A program made the position numbers and the translations under genes. From positions 62,001 to 126,000 of the forward strand of contig NZ_QLYY01000021.1 in NCBI RefSeq assembly GCF_003350295.1: DNA of 64,000 bases, read 5' to 3'. Below are positions 27,087-35,541 of this stretch, piece by piece (the stretch's first letter is position 1; every line of letters begins with the position of its first letter). The DNA is from Vibrio tetraodonis. GTDB taxonomy: Bacteria > Pseudomonadota > Gammaproteobacteria > Enterobacterales > Vibrionaceae. Below the pieces are notes generated by a model. The model was not told the origin of the DNA. It saw nothing but the letters and a program-made list of their open reading frames with translations, and made no database searches.

Positions 27087-27550
27087 AGTATAAATAGCCG
27101 GTAGATTTACAAATATCACCATCACTTCAATCATTATTTTTGAACGTGACCCAAGTCATATTTATCGAAAAAACTCATGTTAATAAAAGTTAAATAAGTC
27201 CATATGATTAATTATCTATTAGATTCTTATGAATAGATTAAATTTAAACTTTTCTTTTCAATTTTTATTCGCTTGAATATTATTCCCAAATAATCACCTC
27301 CCATTATCATCATATTTAAATCGATGCATAAATTTCCCATCTCTATGTATATTCAGAGCATTAACAACTATTAAACACATGCATAGATATTGTTAAAGCT
27401 CTCTTCTTAAAGACAATAATGTATAAAACATAAACTGTGATTCCCTTCTAAGAAGCCCCCAGTAACAGGCGTATTATGAATTTCAACCAAACAAATATTT
27501 CTCCATTCTGAGCACACAACACGCCAGAACTTAACCAGAGAGACTTGAGC
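27087..27550. promoter_or_regulatory. arcA upstream control region
   Basis: A 464-bp, very A/T-rich gap with no gene. It holds TGACCCAAGTCA (27147-27158), a perfect dyad with FNR-like spacing. It also holds CTTGAATATTATTCCCAA (27272-27289), which resembles an ARG box with a shortened centre (TGAAT-N3-ATTC). An oxygen and arginine input is expected for an ADI operon. Both sites are candidates only. Confidence 0.35.
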
Positions 27551-28771
27551 ATGAATAACTTGTACGTAGGTTCCGAAATTGGTCAGTTGCGTCGCGTTCT
27601 CGTTCACCGCCCCAAACGCGCTTTAACCCACCTGACCCCTTCCAACTGTCATGATTTACTGTTTGATGACGTGCTTGCGGTTGAGCGGGCTGGCGAAGAA
27701 CACGATGTGTTTACCACGACTTTATCTAAGCAAAATGTTGAAGTACTGTTTCTAACCGATTTACTCTCTGAAACACTTCAAGTTCCAGAAGCAAAAGATT
27801 GGCTACTCTCGCGTCAGGTATCCGATTACCGACTAGGACAGACATTTGCTGGCGACGTTCGCTGTTACCTAAGAGACTTACCCAACATAGAACTGGCTAA
27901 GATACTCACTGGTGGCTTGTCTTATGCTGAAATGCCCATTCAGTCTTCTTCCATGATGCAAGGCCTCCACCAACCGATAGACTTTATCATTGAGCCACTA
28001 CCCAATCACTTATTTACCCGAGATACCTCCTGCTGGGTATATGGCGGCGTATCGATAAACCCAATGGCCAAAACCGCACGCCAACGAGAAACGAACCATC
28101 TTAGAGCAATATACCGCTGGCATCCGATATTCGCTCAGCAAGATTTCATCAAATACCTCGGCGATAAAGAAATCCAATATGACAATTCGACCATAGAAGG
28201 TGGGGATGTTTTAGTGATTGGTAAAGGCGCGGTTTTGATCGGAATGTCTGAACGTACAACGCCTCAAGGCGTCGAGCATTTAGCTTCACAGCTTTTTAGA
28301 CATAATCAAGCCAAACAAATCATTGCGATGGAGTTACCCAAACATCGCTCTTGCATGCACCTTGATACTGTCATGACCCATATGCGCGAAGATACTTTTT
28401 CAATCTATCCAGAAGTGATGCGCAGCGATATAAAATGCTGGCAATTAACCGGCGATGAGTCAGGCAAGGTCAATGTCAGACAAGAAAACAACTTTGTCCT
28501 TGCAATAGAAAAGGCTCTTGGTATTGGTCAGATTAACCTCATCACAACAGGGGGAGACAACTTCAATGCAGAACGAGAGCAGTGGAATGACGCCAATAAT
28601 GTTCTGACTGTCAAACCTGGGGTTGTGATTGGCTACCAAAGCAACACCTACACCAATGAAAAATACGACAAAGCAGGTATTACCGTATTACCTATCCCTG
28701 GTGACGAGCTTGGACGAGGCCGTGGTGGCGCTCGTTGTATGAGTTGTCCTATTGAGCGTGACGGCATTTAA
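27551..28771 (+). CDS. arcA: Arginine deiminase ArcA
   Basis: First enzyme of the arginine deiminase pathway, converting arginine to citrulline and ammonia. The 406-residue protein begins MNNLYVGSEIGQLRRVLVHRP. It has the active-site sequences FTRDTSCWVYGGV, EGGDVLVIG and MHLDTVMT, and the nucleophilic cysteine in GGARCMSCP near the C-terminus. The ATG at 27551 is used; a TTG two codons earlier would be possible. It is followed at 40 bases by arcC and then arcB, so arcACB is a single operon. Confidence 0.97.
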   Translation: MNNLYVGSEIGQLRRVLVHRPKRALTHLTPSNCHDLLFDDVLAVERAGEEHDVFTTTLSKQNVEVLFLTDLLSETLQVPEAKDWLLSRQVSDYRLGQTFAGDVRCYLRDLPNIELAKILTGGLSYAEMPIQSSSMMQGLHQPIDFIIEPLPNHLFTRDTSCWVYGGVSINPMAKTARQRETNHLRAIYRWHPIFAQQDFIKYLGDKEIQYDNSTIEGGDVLVIGKGAVLIGMSERTTPQGVEHLASQLFRHNQAKQIIAMELPKHRSCMHLDTVMTHMREDTFSIYPEVMRSDIKCWQLTGDESGKVNVRQENNFVLAIEKALGIGQINLITTGGDNFNAEREQWNDANNVLTVKPGVVIGYQSNTYTNEKYDKAGITVLPIPGDELGRGRGGARCMSCPIERDGI

Positions 28772-28811
28772 GTCCTAACACCTATTAATGTCTAGATTGG
28801 GAGATTACATC

Positions 28812-29723
28812 ATGAACAAACAAACTGTCGTCATTGCACTTGGTGGCAACGCACTTCTTCGTCGCGGCGAACCTTTAGAAGCAGGGGTTCAGCGTCACAA
28901 CATACAAATTGCTGTTAAGGCGATCTGCGAAGTCGCTCAAAACTATAAAGTTGTGCTCGTACATGGAAACGGCCCTCAAGTAGGTTTATTGGCGCTGCAA
29001 GGCTTAGAATATAAGCAAGTTGCCCCTTATCCGCTTGATGTACTAGGGAGCGAAACCCAAGGCATGATCGGCTATATGCTGATGCAAGAATTTAAGAACC
29101 AGATGCCAGACATCAATGCAACCTGCATGCTAACGCAAATGACGGTGGATCCAAACGATCCTGCTTTTCTTAATCCCACCAAACCCATTGGGCCGATTTA
29201 TACTCAGGATGAGGCGCGAGAACTGGCTGAGAGATATAACTGGACCATCAAACCTGACGGTAAGCACTTTCGCCGCGTAGTACCAAGCCCAGAACCAACA
29301 GGGATCATCGAACATCAAGCGATTACCACTCTGATTGAGCATGGCCACCTGGTGATATGTACTGGCGGCGGGGGAATTCCAGTCCAATATGATAATGGGC
29401 AGTTAGTCGGCATCGAAGCGGTAATTGATAAAGATATGTCAGCGGCTTTGCTCGCAAAACAGTTGCACGCTGATGCCTTGCTCATCTTAACGGATGCAGA
29501 TGCCGTCTATCATGATTGGGGTAAAAGTAGCCAGCGAGCAATACGTAACACAACACCAAGCGAGTTAAGCCAATATCAATTTGAATCAGGGTCTATGGCA
29601 CCAAAAATTCAAGCATCATGCGAATTTATTAAACAGGGAGGAAAAGTGGTGGGTATTGGCGCTCTAGAAGACGGTTTACGTATTCTTCAGGGCCTCGCAG
29701 GGACTTCTATCACTCAAGATTAA
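28812..29723 (+). CDS. arcC: Carbamate kinase ArcC
   Basis: Last energy-yielding step of the ADI pathway: carbamoyl phosphate plus ADP gives ATP, CO2 and ammonia. The 303-residue amino-acid-kinase fold begins MNKQTVVIALGGNALLRRGEP. It contains VVLVHGNGPQVGLLALQ, TGGGGIPV, DKDMSAALLA and LTDADAVY, all standard for the enzyme. I chose the ATG at 28812, which has GGGAG 8 bases upstream, over a longer reading frame from 28788. It lies between arcA and arcB. Confidence 0.96.
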   Translation: MNKQTVVIALGGNALLRRGEPLEAGVQRHNIQIAVKAICEVAQNYKVVLVHGNGPQVGLLALQGLEYKQVAPYPLDVLGSETQGMIGYMLMQEFKNQMPDINATCMLTQMTVDPNDPAFLNPTKPIGPIYTQDEARELAERYNWTIKPDGKHFRRVVPSPEPTGIIEHQAITTLIEHGHLVICTGGGGIPVQYDNGQLVGIEAVIDKDMSAALLAKQLHADALLILTDADAVYHDWGKSSQRAIRNTTPSELSQYQFESGSMAPKIQASCEFIKQGGKVVGIGALEDGLRILQGLAGTSITQD

Positions 29724-29814
29724 TTCAAGTTGTATCACTATCGTCGTAAACAAATAAGTTAATCACTGCGCCTGATTATTAACAGAGCGCTCGTCGAACA
29801 ATAAGGAATACACT

Positions 29815-30825
29815 ATGGCTTTCAATCTTCGTAACCGCAACTTCCTAAAGCTTCTCGACTTCACTCCGAGAGAGATACAACACCTTCTCGATCTCTCGAT
29901 AGAGCTGAAAAAGGCCAAATATAATGGCTATGAACAGCCCAGATTGAAAGGAAAGAATATCGCCTTAATTTTTGAGAAAACCTCAACTCGCACTCGATGT
30001 GCTTTTGAAGTTGCCGCTTTTGACCAAGGTGCACAAGTCTCTTATTTAGGCCCCACAGGATCGCAGATTGGCCACAAAGAGTCGATGAAAGACACCGCCA
30101 GAGTGCTAGGACGCATGTATGACGGGATTGAATATAGAGGTTTTGGTCAAGAGATCGTCGAAGAGTTAGGCTCATATGCTGGTGTACCTGTCTGGAATGG
30201 ACTGACGAATGAGTTTCACCCAACCCAAATACTGGCAGACTTTTTAACCATGATGGAACATGGGCGTGGTAAGCAACTTCACCAAATGACATTTGCCTAT
30301 TTGGGAGATGCACGTAACAATATGGGCAACTCTCTCATGGTCGGCGCAGCCAAAATGGGGATGGACATCCGTCTTGTAGCGCCGAAACAATTTTGGCCAC
30401 ATGAGAGTTTAGTTGCGCAGTGCCGTGAAATAGCCCAATCAACTGGCGCAAAAATAACCTTAACCGAAGACATTAATGAAGGCGTGCTTGGTTGCGACTT
30501 CCTTTATACCGATGTATGGGTGTCAATGGGGGAAGCGAAGGAGGCATGGGCAGAACGTATTGCTCTAATGCTGCCTTATCAAGTTAATATACAAACCCTC
30601 AAAGCCACTCAAAACCAGAATGTGAAATTTATGCACTGCCTACCGGCGTTTCATGGCGAAGATACCAAAATTGGTAAACAACTGGCAGATGAATACTCTG
30701 AATTAAAACAAGGCTGTGAAGTCACTGACGAAGTGATTGAATCGGACTACTCGATTGTTTTTGATCAGGCAGAAAACCGCATGCACACCATAAAAGCTGT
30801 GATGGTCGCAACCTTAGGAGATTAA
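29815..30825 (+). CDS. arcB: Catabolic ornithine carbamoyltransferase ArcB
   Basis: Second enzyme of the ADI pathway in the catabolic direction: citrulline plus phosphate gives ornithine and carbamoyl phosphate. The 336-residue protein has the carbamoyl-phosphate loop STRTRCAFE (about 56-64), LGPTGSQIGHKES, FHPTQ and MHCLPAFHGE. Sequence alone does not separate ArcB from the anabolic ArgF, but the position directly behind arcA and arcC does. A good AAGGAA site precedes the ATG and a terminator follows the stop. Confidence 0.95.
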   Translation: MAFNLRNRNFLKLLDFTPREIQHLLDLSIELKKAKYNGYEQPRLKGKNIALIFEKTSTRTRCAFEVAAFDQGAQVSYLGPTGSQIGHKESMKDTARVLGRMYDGIEYRGFGQEIVEELGSYAGVPVWNGLTNEFHPTQILADFLTMMEHGRGKQLHQMTFAYLGDARNNMGNSLMVGAAKMGMDIRLVAPKQFWPHESLVAQCREIAQSTGAKITLTEDINEGVLGCDFLYTDVWVSMGEAKEAWAERIALMLPYQVNIQTLKATQNQNVKFMHCLPAFHGEDTKIGKQLADEYSELKQGCEVTDEVIESDYSIVFDQAENRMHTIKAVMVATLGD

Positions 30826-30846
30826 TCTAACGATTGTAACCCAATG

Positions 30847-30886
30847 AGAGGTATGGATTGTCCTGCTAGAGCCATGCCTCTTTTTT
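30847..30886 (+). terminator. Terminator of the arcACB operon
   Basis: AGAGGTATGG pairs with CCATGCCTCT (one G-U pair) and is followed by six T residues, 22 bases after the arcB stop. The following 250 bases up to argR carry no gene that I can see. Confidence 0.85.
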
Positions 30887-31138
30887 ACCAGAACCCGGCT
30901 CAACCATTGATACTGGCTACACCTCAAGCATCCCCTCAGCTACCAATAAACCTATCATAAAATTCCGTTGTTTGTTTGGTGATCCCTTTCAAAAAGACAC
31001 ACTATATTTGGTGGTACTATGAGCAGATATCAAAGCCACCATAGAAGTGGCAATAGAAAAATTAAGGTACTTCAAAGGACTGAAGCACTATAAACCATAG
31101 GGAAAAATACTTTACATCATTCTTTTTGAGGAGTTCTC

Positions 31139-31627
31139 ATGAGTGAAACTCTAAGCCCACACTCAGTTGAAGAAAATGAAGACAAAACCCTAGTTACTGC
31201 CTGTAAAAGGCTTCTCCAGCAACAAAGCTTTGCTACTCAGCATGATCTTAGAGAGGCACTGGTTGATGTCGGTTTTGTTGGTATTAGTCAATCCACTGTC
31301 TCGCGTTTATTATCACAGCTTGGCGTGGTCAAAGTCCAAAACGCTTGTGGTAAAAAGGTCTACTGCATCACTGTAGAAACGGCTCCTGTACGTATTGAAT
31401 CATCTATTTCCTCTCAAATTGAACTTATTACTCATAACCAGTCAATGGTCGTAGTGAAAACCCACCCAGGCAGTGCTCAACTGGTCGCTCGACTGGTCGA
31501 TATTGACCCACATATTGATATTCTTGGTACGGTTGGAGGAAACGATACTGTCTTAGTGATCCCCAAAGACATACGACAAATTGATGAAACAGAAAGGGTA
31601 GTTAGAGCTAGATTAGGAATAGCCTAA
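31139..31627 (+). CDS. ArgR-family arginine repressor paralogue
   Basis: A 162-residue arginine-responsive regulator. The N-terminal winged helix (about 15-80) contains FATQHDLREALVDVGFVGISQSTVSRLLSQLG. The C-terminal hexamer/arginine-binding domain carries THPGSAQLVARLVD and GTVGGNDTVLVIP, where ArgR usually has GTIAGDDT; the substitution at the arginine-contacting acidic pair is worth noting. Directly downstream of the arc operon, it is likely a dedicated ADI regulator and not the biosynthetic repressor. Vibrio normally has another argR near mdh, outside this window. No ArgR box was proven. Confidence 0.88.
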   Translation: MSETLSPHSVEENEDKTLVTACKRLLQQQSFATQHDLREALVDVGFVGISQSTVSRLLSQLGVVKVQNACGKKVYCITVETAPVRIESSISSQIELITHNQSMVVVKTHPGSAQLVARLVDIDPHIDILGTVGGNDTVLVIPKDIRQIDETERVVRARLGIA

Positions 31628-31729
31628 CTATCTGATAAAATATATATTTCACTAAGGTTGAAACTTAATACCACTTTTCTCTGTCTGATTGAGTTAAAAT
31701 GAACAAAATTTGACTTAAGTGACTTCTGT

Positions 31730-33514
31730 ATGCGTGCCATTTTATCGCTTTTTTTGCTCTCTCTGACCGTTTTTTCAGCGCCTAGTATGGCGCTTTTTGG
31801 GCAATCTAAATCGACACCCAGTTTCGGTAACCAAGCTAATACCTTTGTCCCTGTCGATGAAGCCTTCCCATTCAATGCGTTTCAACAAAACGATCGTGTC
31901 TTTCTCGATTGGCAGGTCAAAAAGGGCTATTACCTCTACCAACAGAAGTTATCCATTAATGGTGAAAACGTTACGCTAAATGCAGTCGACATAAAAGATG
32001 GCACACCACATCAAGACGAATTTTTTGGCGAAGTTAATATTTATACTGAACCTTTATTTATTGAAGTTCCAATAACGGATTACCAAAATGGAGCCAAGCT
32101 GATTGTGCAGTATCAGGGCTGTGCTGAAGCTGGTTTCTGTTACCCACCAGAAACTCGCATAGTGGATTTAACACCTTTTAACTCTACAAGTAACAACAAC
32201 CAAGAACCAACAAGTCAAGCCAAGCTAGCGAAAACGAATGCTGCCCCATCCCCATTAACATCACAGGAGTCTAATCTAGCCACCAGCCTAAGCGATAACT
32301 GGTGGACGCCACTACTTTTCTTGGCGCTTGGGGTAGGGCTTGCCTTTACTCCATGCGTTTTGCCCATGTATCCCATTCTGACTAGTATTGTGCTTGGTAG
32401 CGGTAAGCTTAATCACAGCAGAGCACTTGGACTGGCCTTCATCTATGTGCAAGGCATGGCCCTCACCTATACCCTACTTGGTTTGGTCGTCGCCTCTGCT
32501 GGACTACAATTTCAAGCAGCGATGCAGCACCCGTATGTACTAATTGGTTTGAGCGCCCTGTTTATCGCTTTAGCCTTATCGATGTTTGGTGTCTATACCA
32601 TTCAGCTACCTAGCAGTGTTCAAACTTGGCTCAATAACTTAAGCAACAAGCAAAAAGGTGGAAATTCATTCGGTGTATTTGCAATGGGTGCCATATCAGG
32701 GCTTGTTTGTTCCCCATGCACCACTGCACCGCTCTCCGGCGCCTTACTTTATGTGGCTCAAAGTGGCGATCTGATCGCAGGTGGCGTCGCCCTCTATGCA
32801 CTGGCCTTAGGCATGGGGATCCCATTGATGCTGGTTGCTGTATTTGGTAATAAACTGCTGCCTAAAGCGGGTAACTGGATGGATAGAGTCAAAACACTGT
32901 TTGGGTTTATTCTCCTAGCCGCGCCCATATTCCTACTAGAACGTATCCTGCCTGAAGTTTGGGCAACAGGATTGTGGTCATTACTCGGGCTAGCAGCATT
33001 TGCGTGGCTGTATCACATCAAGAATTCCTTACCAATAGTTGGATGGAAACAAAGTACTATCGGCGTCATTGCCATACTCGGGTTATTCGTGTCGGCGCAG
33101 CCAGTTTTAACCTATTGGCGTGGTGGACATATTGAACAGTCGCAACCAAGTATCAAATTTACTCGTATAACGACAGTGGCAGACCTTAACCAACAACTTG
33201 CCAACGCCAAACTGGCTGGCAAACCTGTAATGCTCGACTTTTATGCCGATTGGTGCGTGGCTTGTAAGGAATTTGAGAAATACACGTTCCATCAAGCCGA
33301 TGTGGAAAACAAACTGAAAGGCTTTGTGTTACTCCAAGCTGATGTGACAAAAAGCTTGCCGCAAGACATTGAGCTTCTGGAAAAAATGAAGGTTCTCGGG
33401 CTACCTACCATAGAGTTTTGGGATGCAAGCGGACAGCATATCCCCAGTGCAAGAATCACTGGATTTATGGCAGCTGAGCCTTTTTTACAACATCTTAATA
33501 CACACCGCCTTTAG
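31730..33514 (+). CDS. dsbD: Thiol:disulfide interchange protein DsbD
   Basis: Membrane electron conduit that passes reducing power from cytosolic thioredoxin to periplasmic DsbC, DsbG and CcmG. The 594-residue protein has a signal peptide (1-21) and an N-terminal immunoglobulin-like domain with C131/C137 (GCAEAGFCYPP). Eight membrane helices follow, with C209 (FTPCVLP) and the CSPC pair C327/C330. The C-terminal thioredoxin domain has WCVACK (C509/C512). All three redox pairs are intact. It is preceded by the ArgR paralogue at 102 bases. The stop codon overlaps a CrbR-like motif (see 33511-33526). Confidence 0.96.
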   Translation: MRAILSLFLLSLTVFSAPSMALFGQSKSTPSFGNQANTFVPVDEAFPFNAFQQNDRVFLDWQVKKGYYLYQQKLSINGENVTLNAVDIKDGTPHQDEFFGEVNIYTEPLFIEVPITDYQNGAKLIVQYQGCAEAGFCYPPETRIVDLTPFNSTSNNNQEPTSQAKLAKTNAAPSPLTSQESNLATSLSDNWWTPLLFLALGVGLAFTPCVLPMYPILTSIVLGSGKLNHSRALGLAFIYVQGMALTYTLLGLVVASAGLQFQAAMQHPYVLIGLSALFIALALSMFGVYTIQLPSSVQTWLNNLSNKQKGGNSFGVFAMGAISGLVCSPCTTAPLSGALLYVAQSGDLIAGGVALYALALGMGIPLMLVAVFGNKLLPKAGNWMDRVKTLFGFILLAAPIFLLERILPEVWATGLWSLLGLAAFAWLYHIKNSLPIVGWKQSTIGVIAILGLFVSAQPVLTYWRGGHIEQSQPSIKFTRITTVADLNQQLANAKLAGKPVMLDFYADWCVACKEFEKYTFHQADVENKLKGFVLLQADVTKSLPQDIELLEKMKVLGLPTIEFWDASGQHIPSARITGFMAAEPFLQHLNTHRL

Positions 33515-33526
33515 ACCAAAGTAAAG
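33511..33526. promoter_or_regulatory. Degenerate CrbR-like site upstream of crbR
   Basis: TTAGACCAAAGTAAAG keeps the full left arm TTAGAC and the AAAGT centre of the TTAGACT-N2-AGTCTAA palindrome seen at 35076. It overlaps the dsbD stop and lies 160 bases before the crbR start. Autoregulation is a possibility only. Confidence 0.3.
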
Positions 33527-33529
33527 TCA

Positions 33530-33551
33530 CCGCCAGTTCTTAAGCTGGCGG
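33530..33551 (+). terminator. Hairpin after dsbD
   Basis: CCGCCAG and CTGGCGG form a 7-bp stem with an 8-nt loop, 15 bases after the stop. It lacks a T-run, so termination is uncertain. Confidence 0.45.
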
Positions 33552-33685
33552 CCATAGCCACGTATCTTCTTGATTGAGCAGAAAACCCGATATAGTTCAG
33601 AGTTTTTATGCATGGAGATTGTTCACGTCCTTAAAGCCGACAATAATCTTATTAAGCCAACCTTTAATTGATACGATTCAATACC

Positions 33686-34321
33686 ATGGATTCAACTTAC
33701 ACCATTATTATCGCTGACGATCACCCGCTATTTCGTAATGCACTGTTTCAGTCAGTACACATGGCAATAAGTGGTGCTAATTTGATCGAAGCTGACTCGC
33801 TTAACGGCTTACTCACAGTTTTGAGCAAAGAACAAGAGCCTGATTTACTGCTATTAGATCTCAAGATGCCCGGCACCAATGGTCTATCAGGATTAATACA
33901 ACTGCGCGCAGAATACCCAGATTTGCCAATCGTGGTCATTTCTGCCAGTGAAGAGCCTTCCGTTGTCACACAAGTCAGAAGCCATGGCGCGTTCGGTTTC
34001 ATCCCCAAATCGAGCGATATGCGTGAACTCATCAAGGCTTTAACCCAAGTACTAAACGGAGAGCCTTTTTTCCCTGAATACGTAACCACATACCAGACAA
34101 ATGACGAGTTAACTGAAAAAATAGCAGCTTTGACTCCACAACAGTATAGAGTCCTTACAATGTTATCTGACGGACTTCTAAACAAACAAATAGCCTATGA
34201 GCTTAATGTCTCTGAAGCAACGATAAAAGCCCATATGACGGCTATATTTCGAAAGTTAGATGTAAAAAATAGAACTCAAGCCGTTATTCTGCTCCAACAA
34301 CGAGAATATGAATATTCTTAA
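33686..34321 (+). CDS. crbR: CrbR-like response regulator (LuxR/NarL family)
   Basis: A 211-residue response regulator. The receiver has acidic DD in IIIADDHPLF, phospho-acceptor D58 in LLLLDLKMPG, and K in FGFIPKSS. The LuxR-type helix-turn-helix (about 145-205) reads LTPQQYRVLTMLSDGLLNKQIAYELNVSEATIKAHMTAIFRKL. In Vibrio, the CrbS/CrbR pair activates acs in the acetate switch. This gene lies in the same cluster as a CrbS-type kinase, an acetate-type symporter and acs, hence the name. The ATG start (33686) is chosen over a TTG six codons upstream; neither has a good ribosome site. Confidence 0.85.
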   Translation: MDSTYTIIIADDHPLFRNALFQSVHMAISGANLIEADSLNGLLTVLSKEQEPDLLLLDLKMPGTNGLSGLIQLRAEYPDLPIVVISASEEPSVVTQVRSHGAFGFIPKSSDMRELIKALTQVLNGEPFFPEYVTTYQTNDELTEKIAALTPQQYRVLTMLSDGLLNKQIAYELNVSEATIKAHMTAIFRKLDVKNRTQAVILLQQREYEYS

Positions 34322-34423
34322 CGTTTTTTCACTATTGATATGATTTATCTGCTAAGATACTTTCATCGATTAACGAATCGGTGTGTTCATCCCTCTGTTT
34401 AACCAACTCTGGGAGTCAAAATA

Positions 34424-35050
34424 TTGCTTAGCGTATTATTCACTCAATTTGTTGTGCTCTGGGCTGTTATAGACCCTGTAGGCTCTGTACCTGTTTATCT
34501 ATCTCAAACCCAGCACCTTTCAGCAAAACAACGTCGATTAGTCGCATTGAAGGCGGTAGGTATTTCGGCTGGAGTTCTACTCTTTTTCTTGCTTGTTGGA
34601 CAGCTGCTTCTCGACGCAATGCAGATTCCTTTACCAGCTTTCCAAGCTGCCGGAGGACTCGTTTTACTGCTATTTGCGTTGACTATGATATTCGGCGAGT
34701 CTAAACCGGAACAAGAAACGAAAATATCAGAGGAAGTCAGTCACTCAGACCTGGCAGATCTCGCTGTTTACCCACTAGCCATACCCTCGATTGCATCCCC
34801 TGGCGCTATGATGGCCATAGTGATGCTGACCGATAACCATAGATACTCAGCAGCCGATCAGTTAGTCACTGCCGCTGTCATGATTGGCGTATTACTGATA
34901 ACTTTAATCCTCTTACTAGGAGCAACTCATATCCAAAAGTGGATAGGAAATGTTGGAGCGGCGATCATCAGCCGAGTCATGGGATTAATCCTTGCAGCAG
35001 TTGCACTTAACAACTTGCTGTTAGGAATAAAAGATTTTTACCTTGGCTAG
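34424..35050 (+). CDS. MarC-family membrane protein
   Basis: A 208-residue MarC/YhgN-family inner-membrane protein with six hydrophobic segments. The conserved DPVGSVPVYLSQT (first helix), AFQAAGGLVLLLFALTMIFG and PLAIPSIASPGAMMAIVML are visible. Despite the name, MarC proteins are not shown to give multiple antibiotic resistance and their substrate is unknown. It starts at TTG (34424) with GGGAG about 8 bases upstream. It lies between crbR and the symporter genes and ends at its own terminator, so it need not belong to the acetate system. Confidence 0.88.
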   Translation: MLSVLFTQFVVLWAVIDPVGSVPVYLSQTQHLSAKQRRLVALKAVGISAGVLLFFLLVGQLLLDAMQIPLPAFQAAGGLVLLLFALTMIFGESKPEQETKISEEVSHSDLADLAVYPLAIPSIASPGAMMAIVMLTDNHRYSAADQLVTAAVMIGVLLITLILLLGATHIQKWIGNVGAAIISRVMGLILAAVALNNLLLGIKDFYLG

Positions 35051-35075
35051 CTATCAAAAATGTTTTTAACCAGCC

Positions 35076-35093
35076 ATTAGACTTTAGTCTAAT
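35076..35093. promoter_or_regulatory. Perfect 18-bp palindrome, candidate CrbR operator
   Basis: ATTAGACTTTAGTCTAAT is a perfect dyad (arms TTAGACT/AGTCTAA, centre TT). It lies in the 215-bp gap between marC and the symporter genes, 173 bases before the DUF4212 start. Degenerate copies stand upstream of acs, DUF294 and crbR. A LuxR-type dimer binding such a dyad is typical. The assignment to CrbR is my inference. Confidence 0.5.
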
Positions 35094-35134
35094 TTTTTAG
35101 TTAAAAACGCTTGAATTTAAGTCAAACGCTGAAC

Positions 35135-35160
35135 AAGCGCCTGTTTTACAGGCGCTTTTT
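35135..35160 (+). terminator. Terminator of marC
   Basis: AAGCGCCTG and CAGGCGCTT form a 9-bp stem with loop TTTTA, followed by T residues. It stands between the 35076 palindrome and the DUF4212 start, so the symporter promoter should lie beyond it, within 35161-35265. Confidence 0.9.
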
Positions 35161-35265
35161 GTATGTCTCAACAATACTAAAGTTGAAAAGCGCTTCTATC
35201 TAACTGACGCTTGGTAAGGTAATTAATGAAACATTTTATTTACAACCAATCTTAAGGAGGCGTCA

Positions 35266-35529
35266 ATGGCATTTGAAAGTCAGGAAAGAGCCAAAGCCTA
35301 TTGGAATAAGAACGTAAAACTCATGATTACCTTAATGGTTATCTGGTTTTCTGTTTCATTTGGTTGCGGGATTTTATTTGTCGACCAACTCAATCAATTT
35401 CAGATCGGTGGGTATAAGTTGGGATTCTGGTTTGCTCAACAGGGCTCCATCTATTCGTTCCTCGCTATTATCTTTTTCTATGCATGGAAAATGCGACAAA
35501 TCGATCGCGAATTTAATGTCGACGAGTAG
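35266..35529 (+). CDS. DUF4212 small subunit of a sodium/solute symporter
   Basis: An 87-residue membrane protein with two helices (LMITLMVIWFSVSFGCGILFV and FWFAQQGSIYSFLAIIFFYAWKM). It belongs to the DUF4212/TIGR03647 small-subunit family that accompanies VC_2705-type symporters and corresponds in position to E. coli YjcH before actP. A strong AAGGAGG site precedes the ATG. The symporter gene follows 12 bases after its stop, so the two are translated together. Its role may be assembly or regulation of the carrier. Confidence 0.9.
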   Translation: MAFESQERAKAYWNKNVKLMITLMVIWFSVSFGCGILFVDQLNQFQIGGYKLGFWFAQQGSIYSFLAIIFFYAWKMRQIDREFNVDE

Positions 35530-35541
35530 GGAGCGACGGAA

